DNA from: CAZTHL01 sp964613585
GTDB taxonomy: Bacteria; Pseudomonadota; Alphaproteobacteria; DSM-16000; Inquilinaceae
Direction of reading: 5' to 3'
Length of the DNA: 7,758 bases
NCBI GenBank assembly: GCA_964613585.1
Contig: CAZTHL010000127.1
Location: 1-7,758, forward strand
The notes under the pieces were generated by a model, which was given only the letters and a program-made list of their open reading frames with translations, was not told where the DNA came from and did no database searches. The translations under genes and the position numbers were made by a program. Shown here piece after piece: positions 1 through 7,758 of the stretch (its first letter is position 1; each line of letters starts with the position of its first letter).

Positions 1-2220
<2,220 letters not shown>

Positions 2221-2232
<12 letters not shown>

Positions 2233-2292
2233 ACGCCGCTTCCGCGTGATCCAGAGGCAAGCCAGGGGCCGGCCGGTCGGGCCGGCCCCTGG
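2221..2292 (+). terminator. Two tandem hairpins at the acnA 3' end
   Basis: Hairpin 1 has a 9-bp perfect stem, GAAGCGGCG (2221-2229) with CGCCGCTTC (2234-2242), and a loop TGAA that contains the acnA stop codon. Hairpin 2 has a 13-bp perfect stem, CCAGGGGCCGGCC (2262-2274) with GGCCGGCCCCTGG (2280-2292), and a 5-nt loop. Neither is followed by a run of T, so this is not a textbook intrinsic terminator. In high-GC genomes such stems often mark transcript ends or protect 3' ends from exonucleases. The second stem is the likelier terminator. Confidence 0.6.
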
Positions 2293-2408
2293 GATATGAC
2301 CTCGGGTTGCCGTCGGACCGGGGTGCTGCGTCGGCTGGGAGTCTCGCCACCGTCTCGTTGCCGCTTGGCGTCACGCTCCCGCTCGACGCGCTCCGATATG
2401 ACAGCCGT

Positions 2409-2730
2409 ATGGCTGAAGCTGCACTTCGGGCCATGACCGTGCCTCAGGTCCTGGATTGGGACGACGGCACCGATCAGCGCCAACAGTTGCTCGATGGCCG
2501 GCCGGTGCTGACGAATCCGCCGACTTCGCCGAGGTCCTGCGTCGACAGGTGCAAGCACCTTGCCGGCTGCTGGGCCAGGCGGGCGTCGGGCCGAACTGTG
2601 GCGGCGGGGGGTCGGCGCGGTCACGCGTCGGACCTTCGGGGCCGGTGATCGGCTGGACCTGCCGCCAAGCCTGACCTTCCCGCTCGACGAGGTCTACGAG
2701 GGCCTGCCGCTTTACGGATCGGCCGCACGC
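2409..2730 (+). pseudogene. Degraded Uma2-family (DUF820) endonuclease remnant
   Basis: Three pieces of one Uma2-like protein lie in order in three different frames. Piece 1 starts at ATG 2409 and runs to about 2522: MAEAALRAMTVPQVLDWDDG, then a stretch ending DGRPVLTNPP, which is the family's N-terminal signature. Piece 2, about 2522-2590 in the next frame, reads AEVLRRQVQAPCRLLGQAG, matching the following helix and strand. Piece 3, about 2629-2730 in the third frame, reads GDRLDLPPSLTFPLDEVYEG followed by LPL, the family C-terminus. Intact members are about 190 aa; here only about 90-100 residues' worth remains. The middle with the PD-(D/E)XK nuclease core (the Asp, Glu and Lys before and after the LSPS-type segment) is missing. 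It therefore has at least two frameshifts or deletions and should be inactive. Family assignment rests on recalled consensus, not a search. Uma2 proteins are very numerous in cyanobacteria and some alphaproteobacteria and their role is poorly known. Confidence 0.72.
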
Positions 2731-2775
2731 CGGGCCGCCTCGCTGCGTCTGAAACATATTGTTACAAAGATACCG

Positions 2776-2804
2776 TTGCCGGCCCGGAAGGGTCGTGGCA
2801 TAGG
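2776..2804 (+). promoter_or_regulatory. Possible sigma70-type promoter for the four-gene operon
   Basis: TTGCCG (2776-2781) and CATAGG (2799-2804) are separated by 17 nt and match the sigma70 boxes at 4/6 and 3/6 positions. They lie just after the most AT-rich stretch of the leader (about 2752-2772). Transcription from here would give a 5' leader of about 100 nt before the ATG at 2915. The match is weak and high-GC promoters are hard to call by eye. Confidence 0.25.
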
Positions 2805-2914
2805 AAACGGGCCCGGCACGGGCAATAGATTCTTGCGTCGTTGGCGCGGCTCCGTCCGGCCCGCGGCGTCCGCCCGACAACGAGAAGACCAGCCAGACCT
2901 GGAAGGGCGCGCCC

Positions 2915-3583
2915 ATGTCGAACATGGCCGGCAAGGCCTATGCCATGAATGTGGTGACGCCGATGAAGCCCCGGCGCACCTGGATCAACCGCCTGCTGTT
3001 CATGGTCTCGCGGGTGCAGCCCTCGCAGTTGGCCGGCCTGCTCGGCCTGTCGCTGATCCACTTCGCCCGCTGGGTGATCATCAGGCGCGACCAGTGGCCG
3101 GACCTGGGCCAGGGCAAGCAGACGCTGCAGTATGACTACATGCTCTTCTGCAGCAACTTCAACGGCACCTGGGATCAGTACATCGATGCCTTCTCCGACG
3201 GCATCCCCAACGGCCTCGACCTGTTCTGGTACTCCAGCATCAAGTATCCGCACTCGATCCCGATCACGCCCTTCAAGGACTACATCACACACAACCAGAT
3301 CGACACGGACTACTACTACAATGCCACGCCGGGCTCCGGGCAGCGCGACATCAAGCAGGCGCTCAAGGTGTTCACGGCCGTGCGCGAGCTGATGGCCCAG
3401 CACGCCGCCGCGGCGACGCCCGAGGAGTTCGCCGAGGCGTACCGAAAGCAGCTGGTCCAGGTGCAGAACTGCCTGGGTCAGCCCGGCCTCGCCCCGGTGG
3501 CCAGCAAGGCGACCGACGCCGCCGACAACAACCGCCAGCCCTTTGTCGAGCGGCGCTGGAGCTCGGGCCGGGCCGCCGCCTGA
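2915..3583 (+). CDS. Uncharacterised protein with HFARW-type domain (soluble paralogue)
   Basis: I do not recognise a named family. The ATG at 2915 is chosen because GGAAGGG (2901-2907) lies 7 nt upstream; ATGs at 2924 and 2945 are alternatives. The product is 222 aa with no clear signal peptide. The N-terminus is basic (MKPRRTWINR), followed by a moderately hydrophobic stretch ending in IHFARWVII (residues 48-56). A core follows with YMLFCSNFNGTW (75-86), GLDLFWYSS (100-108) and FKDYITHNQIDTDYYYN (120-136). An amphipathic helical region lies at about 144-187 and the C-terminus (190-222) is low in complexity. The HxxRWVII, YMLF and FxDYIxxxQ motifs recur in the next gene product, so the two are distant paralogues. 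It opens the likely operon with the DyP peroxidase and P450, which suggests a role in the same oxidative process. It could be a binding or chaperone-like partner or an enzyme; no cofactor site is recognisable. Confidence 0.85.
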   Translation: MSNMAGKAYAMNVVTPMKPRRTWINRLLFMVSRVQPSQLAGLLGLSLIHFARWVIIRRDQWPDLGQGKQTLQYDYMLFCSNFNGTWDQYIDAFSDGIPNGLDLFWYSSIKYPHSIPITPFKDYITHNQIDTDYYYNATPGSGQRDIKQALKVFTAVRELMAQHAAAATPEEFAEAYRKQLVQVQNCLGQPGLAPVASKATDAADNNRQPFVERRWSSGRAAA

Positions 3584-3615
3584 TTCCGCGAGCCGCCGCA
3601 GCCGCCCTGCCTTCC

Positions 3616-3642
3616 GGCGCCGCCGCCTCCTCCCCCGGCGCC
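3616..3642 (+). other. GC-rich hairpin upstream of the second operon gene
   Basis: GGCGCCG (3616-3622) and CGGCGCC (3636-3642) form a 7-bp stem with a 13-nt C-rich loop. It ends 6 nt before the AAGGAG ribosome binding site at 3649-3654. It could tune mRNA stability or translation of the second gene within the operon. In DNA this GC-rich a stem of this size could be chance. Confidence 0.25.
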
Positions 3643-3662
3643 CGCTCCAAGGAGTCCCGCCC

Positions 3663-4616
3663 ATGCCGACTTTCGACGGCGGCCACTACTTCCTGACCGT
3701 GCTGGCGCCAATCCGCACCGGGGACCTGGTTCATCTGGGCGACGATACCTATCGGTCCCATGCGCAGATGCTGCGTGACACGCTCGCCTGCCTGCCGACC
3801 GCCCGCCAGGCGCCACCCACCCTCGACAGCCCCCTGAACAGCCCGTTCGCCCGCAGCCGTCGCACCCACCTGTGCCGCTTCGTGGTCATCGACGACGTGG
3901 TCTACAACGGTCGCAACCCCACGGACGCCATCCTCGGCTCGGTCAAGGGCGTCGACCTGCTCGAACATCAGCCGGTCGACCGGCTGAACGCTCCCTACCT
4001 GCTGTTCGCCGCCGACTTCGATGCCGCCAGCGGCGCCGATTCCGAGCTGCGCAGCTTCCTGACTGAGCTGTGGAGCACCATGGAGACCGAGCTGCGTGCC
4101 GTGTTCGAGCATTGCGTCGGCTTCGATCGGGTCAACTCGGCCCAGGCCTTCGGCGACTACATCAAGCGCTGCCAGGTCGAAACCACCATGCCGTTCAATG
4201 ACTACTGGACGAGCCCGCTGCCGGTGACCGACCTCGATCTGAAGCCGCTGCTGGCCCCGGCCCTGATCGGCGCGGCCGTCACCCTGATCGCACTCGTCCT
4301 GTGGATCCTCGGCATCGGCGGCTGGCCCTGGAGCTGGATCACCCTGGCCGGCGTCGCGGCCACCGCCGTGTCGCTCTGGGTCGCCTACCGTCGGATCATG
4401 AACCGCGGCGGGCAGCCGTTCCCGACCGCGCCCAACAGCGACCTGCGTTCAATCCTGAAGGCGCTGTACCTGCAGCAGCGCTTCGTCGACTTCGCCATCG
4501 CCAACCAGGGCGCCGAGCCGGCGGCGCTGCAGGCGGCGTTCGGCCGGTTCCTGGAGGAGCACAAGCCCGGGGACCTCGACGCCCCGACCCAGGAACCCGG
4601 CGTGATCCGGTCCTGA
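3663..4616 (+). CDS. Uncharacterised HFARW-type domain protein with C-terminal membrane hairpin
   Basis: The product is 317 aa. The start at 3663 is preferred over the in-frame upstream ATG at 3543 because AAGGAG (3649-3654) sits 8 nt before it and 3543 lies inside the preceding gene. The N-terminal half is soluble and holds the motifs shared with the previous gene: THLCRFVVID (68-77), PYLLFAADFD (111-120) and FGDYIKRCQVETTMPFNDY (163-181). Two hydrophobic helices follow, about 196-218 (LLAPALIGAAVTLIALVLW) and 222-243 (PWSWITLAGVAATAVSLWVA), joined by a turn of about three residues. RRIMNR follows the second helix, so by the positive-inside rule both ends face the cytoplasm, with a shallow hairpin in the inner membrane. 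The C-terminal tail (about 250-317) is soluble and helical, with an alanine-rich helix near 283-300. I know no function. The context suggests it anchors or scaffolds the operon's enzymes at the membrane. The next gene starts 16 nt downstream. Confidence 0.88.
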   Translation: MPTFDGGHYFLTVLAPIRTGDLVHLGDDTYRSHAQMLRDTLACLPTARQAPPTLDSPLNSPFARSRRTHLCRFVVIDDVVYNGRNPTDAILGSVKGVDLLEHQPVDRLNAPYLLFAADFDAASGADSELRSFLTELWSTMETELRAVFEHCVGFDRVNSAQAFGDYIKRCQVETTMPFNDYWTSPLPVTDLDLKPLLAPALIGAAVTLIALVLWILGIGGWPWSWITLAGVAATAVSLWVAYRRIMNRGGQPFPTAPNSDLRSILKALYLQQRFVDFAIANQGAEPAALQAAFGRFLEEHKPGDLDAPTQEPGVIRS

Positions 4617-4632
4617 GGGGAGCCAAGCCGCC

Positions 4633-6276
4633 ATGACCCGCGAGCTCGACCTGGCCGACATCCAGGGCAATGTCATCCGCGCCTACGGCCAGTTCGGCTT
4701 CCCGGTGGCGCGCTACTTCTTCCTGCACATCGCCGACGCCGGCGCCGGCCGGGCCTTCGTCGACCGGGTGCGAGCCCGGGTCACCACCTCCCAGCGCTGG
4801 CCGAGCGGCGCGCTCTATCCCGGGCCCGAGGTGGTGCCAAAGCCGCCGGTCACGCTCAACATCGGCTTCTCGTTCGAGGGGCTCGTGGCGCTGGGGCTGC
4901 CGACCCGGACGCTCGCACGCATGCCGCCCGAGTTCATCGACGGGATGCAGCGGCGTCAGCATATCCTCGGCGACATCGGCCCGAGCGCGCCGGAGCACTG
5001 GGACGACATCTGGCAGGCCGCGGCGGCCGACCCGGCGCGCGCGGTGCATGTCTGGATCTCCATGAACGCCCAGCTCGATCCGGCGACGGGCCGGCCGGTG
5101 GCGGCGCTCGACGAGCAGACCCGATGGCTGCGCGGCATCGTCGAGGAGCTGGCGCCGGGCGTCGCGCTGCTCGCCGGCAACGGGCCAGGCAAGGCGGAGT
5201 GGCAGGACGCGGCCGCGTTGTTCGGCGCCGACCACCTGCCGTCGCCCATGGAGCATTTCGGCTTCGCCGACGGCATCGGTGATCCGGTGTTCGAGGGGCA
5301 GTCCGCCCCGGAGATCGAGGCCGTGCGGGTGATCGGCCGCGGCAAGCTGATGCCGGATCAGACCTGGCAGCCGCTGGCCACGGGCGAGTTCATCCTCGGC
5401 CACCCGGACGAGTCGCAGGAGCTGCCGCCGACGGCGCCGCCGTGGGAGTTCTCCCGCAACGGCACGTTCATGGCCTACCGCAAGCTGCATCAGAACGTCG
5501 CCAGCTTCCGCGGCTACGTGGCCGAGCAGGCGGCACTCCTCGCGCGCATGATGGACCTGCCGGCGGCCGAGGCCGAGGAGCTGATCCGCGCCAAGATGGC
5601 CGGGCGCTGGTCGGACGGGGTGCCTCTCATGGTGGCGCCGACCACCGAGGCGCACGAGGCGTACTGGAAGAGCTGGGCGGACATCAAGGAGATCCGCCGG
5701 ATCCCGGGCGCCGAGCGGACGCCGGAGCAGAAGCGCCGGATGGAGGAGTTCCGCCGCTCCCTCATCGACTTCATCTACCGTGACGATCACGAGGGCATCC
5801 GCTGCCCGGTCACCGCCCATATCCGCCGGGCCAACACCCGTGATATGCTCGACCCCTATGTGACGTCCAAGGATCCGAAGGACTGGACCGGCTCGGCGCT
5901 CAACAAGCGGCGGCGGATCATGCGCCGGGGCCTGCCGTATGGCCGCTCCGACTGGGACAAGCCGGACGACGACGGCGAGCACGGCATCATCCTGATGGCG
6001 CTGTGCGCCAGCCTGTTCCGCCAGTTCGAGTTCGTGCAGCAGCAGTGGCTCAACTACGGGCTCGACTTCAACGTCGGCAACGACACCTGCCCGATCGTCG
6101 GCCATCGCCAGCCGTCATCGAGCTTCGTGATCGCCGCCGACCCCAAGGCCGGCACGCCGCCGTTCATCTGCCCCGATCTGCCGACCTTTGTCACCACCCG
6201 CGGCGGCGAGTACTTCTTCCTGCCAAGCCTGAGCGCCCTGCGCATGATCGGCATGGGCATCGTCGACCCGACCTGA
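4633..6276 (+). CDS. DyP-type heme peroxidase (large, class C/D-like)
   Basis: Dye-decolorizing peroxidases use H2O2 to oxidise bulky or aromatic substrates through a b-type heme. The RBS GAGGGGAG (4615-4622) overlaps the previous stop codon and supports ATG 4633. At 547 aa this is a large member. The N-terminal ferredoxin-like domain starts LDLADIQGNVIRAYG (5-19), followed by TLNIGFSFEGLVALGLP (74-90) and PPEFIDGM (98-105). The GxxDG motif is GFADG (210-214), making Asp213 the acid-base residue. The proximal heme His is His396 in CPVTAHIRRANTRD. The distal Arg is probably Arg431 in RIMRRGLPYG. The C-terminus GGEYFFLPSLSALR matches the large DyP classes. No Tat signal or encapsulin-targeting tail is seen, so it should be a free cytoplasmic enzyme. 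A charged segment (about 337-376) lies between Asp213 and His396 and looks like extra sequence. It sits between the membrane-hairpin gene and a P450 gene, which suggests a shared substrate or peroxide pathway. Confidence 0.95.
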   Translation: MTRELDLADIQGNVIRAYGQFGFPVARYFFLHIADAGAGRAFVDRVRARVTTSQRWPSGALYPGPEVVPKPPVTLNIGFSFEGLVALGLPTRTLARMPPEFIDGMQRRQHILGDIGPSAPEHWDDIWQAAAADPARAVHVWISMNAQLDPATGRPVAALDEQTRWLRGIVEELAPGVALLAGNGPGKAEWQDAAALFGADHLPSPMEHFGFADGIGDPVFEGQSAPEIEAVRVIGRGKLMPDQTWQPLATGEFILGHPDESQELPPTAPPWEFSRNGTFMAYRKLHQNVASFRGYVAEQAALLARMMDLPAAEAEELIRAKMAGRWSDGVPLMVAPTTEAHEAYWKSWADIKEIRRIPGAERTPEQKRRMEEFRRSLIDFIYRDDHEGIRCPVTAHIRRANTRDMLDPYVTSKDPKDWTGSALNKRRRIMRRGLPYGRSDWDKPDDDGEHGIILMALCASLFRQFEFVQQQWLNYGLDFNVGNDTCPIVGHRQPSSSFVIAADPKAGTPPFICPDLPTFVTTRGGEYFFLPSLSALRMIGMGIVDPT

Positions 6277-6291
6277 GCCCGGCCGCCGGGC
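6277..6291 (+). other. Small hairpin between peroxidase and P450 genes
   Basis: GCCCGG (6277-6282) and CCGGGC (6286-6291) form a 6-bp stem with a 3-nt loop directly after the peroxidase stop codon, 6 nt before the P450 ribosome binding site (GGAGGAGAA, 6298-6306). There is no T-run, so it is not expected to end transcription. It may protect the upstream message or may be chance in GC-rich DNA. Confidence 0.25.
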
Positions 6292-6313
6292 GCCCGCGGA
6301 GGAGAAGCCGGCC

Positions 6314-7564
6314 ATGACCGGGCAGCAGAGCCTTGCCGACCGACTGGAGGCGCGCCTCGGCGACTGGGCCTTCCGCAACATGGACGGGATCTTCCGGGTC
6401 CTGCGCCTTGTGGCGCCGATCCTGGTGGTCCGCCGCAAGGGCCGGAGCTTCGCCGTGGTCAGCCGCTTCGACGATGTCCAGGAGGTGATGAGCCGGCCCA
6501 ACGTGTTCCAGGTTCCCTATGCGCCCAAGATCCGGGTGATCATGGGGGGCGGCAACATCTTCCTCGGCATGAACGACGTGCCGGACTTCACCCGGGACAA
6601 GTCGACCATGCGCGTGGTGGTCCCGCGCGAGGAGGTGCCGACCCGGATCAAGCCCGAGGTGACACGGCTCGCCGAGGAGATCGTCGCCGGCGCCGGCGGC
6701 CGGCTCGACATCGCCATGCAACTGACCCAGCAGGTGACCACCCGCTTCTTCGGGCCCTATTTCGGCACGCCCGGTCCGGACGTGACGACCATCTCCGACT
6801 GGGCGCGGCAGCTGTTCAAGTTCCAGTTCGTCGACATCGACAACGATCCGACGGTGCTGGCCGAAAGCGAGCCGGTGGCGGCCAGGCTGCGCGCCTATGT
6901 CGACGGCGTCATCGCCGAACGCAAGGCCGCCCGCGCCGCCGGGCGGGAGGGCCCGGACGACATCCTCGAGCGGTGCCTCAGGCTGCAGGCCCAGCATGTG
7001 CCGGGCCTGTCCGACGAGCAGATCCGCAACAACCTGATCGGCTTCATCGTTGGGGGACTGCCTCAACCGCCGATGATCATCCCGCAGCTGTTCGACGTGC
7101 TGCTGGACCGGCCGCGCGAGCTGGAGCGCGCGCAGGAGGCGGCCCGGGCCGGCGATGAGGCGGGGGTGGCGAAATGCGTCTTCGAGGCGCTGCGCTTCTA
7201 CCCGCTGACGCCCGGCCTGTTCCGCGCCTGCGCCGAGCCGTACCGACTGGCCGCCGGCACCTGGCGCGCGCGGACCATTCCGAAGGACGCCACGGTGCTC
7301 GCGCTGATCCGCTCGGCCATGCAGGACGGCCGGCGGGTGCCCTATCCGGGCCACTTCGACGTCGACCGGCCGGACTATGCGTATATGCACTTCGGCTACG
7401 GCATGCACCTGTGCTTCGGCGTCTACATCAACCAGGTCATGGTGCCGGCGATCTGCCAAGCGGTGCTGAAGCGACGCCGCCTGCGTCGGGCGGCCGGCGA
7501 GGCCGGCACCTTGCAGATGGACGGCGCGTTCGCGAAGAGCTTGGTCGTCGAGTACGACGCCTGA
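6314..7564 (+). CDS. Cytochrome P450 lacking the I-helix acid/alcohol pair
   Basis: The product is 416 aa, the usual length of soluble bacterial class I P450s, with no N-terminal membrane anchor. The RBS GGAGGAGAA (6298-6306) supports ATG 6314. The K-helix ExxR is EALR (Glu291, Arg294). The heme loop is FGYGMHLCFG (360-369), a full FGxGxHxCxG match with axial Cys367. The I-helix segment reads IGFIVGGLPQPPMII (242-256): where oxygen-activating P450s have AGxE/DTT, this has GG followed by Leu-Pro-Gln-Pro-Pro, so both the acid and the Thr are absent and prolines should distort the helix. The C-helix position usually HxRLR reads FTRDK (about 95-99), so the usual heme-propionate His is Phe. Such changes are known in P450s that work on peroxides (CYP152 peroxygenases and CYP74-type hydroperoxide isomerases have altered I helices). 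No ferredoxin or reductase gene is present. Family placement is sure; peroxide dependence is inference. It is the last gene of the likely operon. Confidence 0.95.
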   Translation: MTGQQSLADRLEARLGDWAFRNMDGIFRVLRLVAPILVVRRKGRSFAVVSRFDDVQEVMSRPNVFQVPYAPKIRVIMGGGNIFLGMNDVPDFTRDKSTMRVVVPREEVPTRIKPEVTRLAEEIVAGAGGRLDIAMQLTQQVTTRFFGPYFGTPGPDVTTISDWARQLFKFQFVDIDNDPTVLAESEPVAARLRAYVDGVIAERKAARAAGREGPDDILERCLRLQAQHVPGLSDEQIRNNLIGFIVGGLPQPPMIIPQLFDVLLDRPRELERAQEAARAGDEAGVAKCVFEALRFYPLTPGLFRACAEPYRLAAGTWRARTIPKDATVLALIRSAMQDGRRVPYPGHFDVDRPDYAYMHFGYGMHLCFGVYINQVMVPAICQAVLKRRRLRRAAGEAGTLQMDGAFAKSLVVEYDA

Positions 7565-7688
7565 TCCGGCGCCGACCCCTCCGGGTGCCGTGGATGTCAG
7601 CCGAAGCCGCCGTTGCCCCGTGATCAAGCTTCCTCTTCGAAAAATGCTGCTCGCCATCTCGAACCCGCCAAAGCGGATGATGCCGGCA

Positions 7689-7724
7689 ATGACCATCCTA
7701 TATGCTAGTACTACAGTTGTAGAT
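7689..7724 (+). promoter_or_regulatory. Candidate promoter with BlaI/MecI-like operator
   Basis: TACTACAGTTGTAGAT (7709-7724) is a near-palindrome: CTACA and TGTAG arms around GT, with one outer step broken. It resembles the TACTACA-N2-TGTAGTA type of site bound by BlaI/MecI/CopY-family repressors. Boxes ATGACC (7689-7694) and TACAGT (7712-7717), 17 nt apart and each 4/6 to the sigma70 consensus, would place the site over the -10 box, a normal place for repression. An open frame from ATG 7726 (MSAAIMGGRGA) or ATG 7741 runs off the window end and could be the controlled gene, but too little is visible to call it. The stretch is markedly AT-richer than its surroundings. Repressor identity is from memory of the consensus. 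Confidence 0.4.
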
Positions 7725-7758
7725 CATGTCGGCGGCGATAATGGGCGGTCGCGGCGCC

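Noticed and set aside
2293..2402. 8-bp direct repeat GATATGAC (2293-2300 and 2395-2402)
   Set aside because: Short, and no mobile-element sequence or terminal inverted repeats lie between the copies; likely chance.
2307..2648. A 113-aa intact protein from ATG 2307
   Set aside because: Only residues from ATG 2409 to about 2522 look like a protein family (Uma2 N-terminus); the matching remainder is in other frames, so it is a pseudogene fragment.
2751..2777. GAAAC and CGTT boxes resembling an EcfG-type stress promoter
   Set aside because: The spacer is 18 nt rather than 16-17 and the -35 lacks GGAAC; too weak to call.
2560..3135. A 191-aa plus-strand protein overlapping the first operon gene
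   Set aside because: It joins the Uma2 C-terminal piece to out-of-frame leader and operon sequence; it only reflects lack of stops in GC-rich DNA.
3543..3662. N-terminal extension of the second unknown protein from ATG 3543
   Set aside because: It overlaps the previous gene, is Arg/Pro-rich low-complexity sequence, and a good RBS precedes ATG 3663.
4396..6105. Long minus-strand open frame (569 codons) opposite the peroxidase gene
   Set aside because: The product is Arg/His/Leu-rich with no family resemblance, typical of antisense frames in high-GC genes; the plus strand encodes a clear DyP.
6220..6276. Encapsulin-targeting tail on the DyP peroxidase
   Set aside because: The protein ends right after the conserved C-terminal segment (MIGMGIVDPT) with no extended flexible linker and targeting motif, and no encapsulin gene is nearby.
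7565..7600. Possible terminator after the P450 gene
   Set aside because: ACCC/GGGT around CTCC is only a 4-bp stem that does not extend without bulges, and no T-run follows.
6191..7696. Minus-strand open frame of 501 codons opposite the P450 gene
   Set aside because: Same reason: composition of an antisense shadow, no recognisable domain, and it covers a well-formed P450 gene.

Overview
The window is high-GC DNA with tightly spaced plus-strand genes, good Shine-Dalgarno sites and an AcnA-type aconitase. This fits an alphaproteobacterium (a Rhodospirillales- or Rhizobiales-like genome). That placement comes from base composition and the general look of the proteins, not from a phylogeny.

Layout. 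Positions 1-2232 hold the 3' part of acnA, whose 5' end lies outside the window. It is closed by two tandem hairpins (2221-2242 and 2262-2292). Next is a gene-poor stretch (2293-2914) with the wreck of a Uma2-family (DUF820) endonuclease gene at about 2409-2730, then a short leader with a possible promoter. From 2915 to 7564 lie four co-directional genes: a 222-aa soluble protein of unknown function, a 317-aa protein of unknown function with a two-helix membrane hairpin, a 547-aa DyP-type heme peroxidase, and a 416-aa soluble cytochrome P450. Gaps are 79, 16 and 37 nt and each start has a clear RBS, so they probably form one operon. The last ~190 bases hold no recognisable gene, but at the right edge there is a near-palindromic TACTACA/TGTAG-type site resembling a BlaI/MecI operator, overlapping a possible promoter for a gene that would begin off the edge.

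How the genes may work together. The two unknown proteins share a motif set (HxxR[WF]V[IV]I, then Y[ML]LF followed by an acidic/Asn-Phe stretch, then FxDYIxxxQ[IV][DE]Txxx[YF]N), so they are distant paralogues. The peroxidase keeps its catalytic Asp, proximal His and distal Arg. The P450 keeps ExxR and the heme Cys loop, but its I helix reads GGLPQPP where the O2-activating acid/alcohol pair normally sits, and no ferredoxin or reductase is encoded here. The main hypothesis is an undescribed peroxide- or hydroperoxide-driven two-heme-enzyme pathway, perhaps on a lipid-like substrate, with the paired unknown proteins as partners and one of them as a membrane anchor. The gene content and motifs are seen in the sequence; the pathway is inference.
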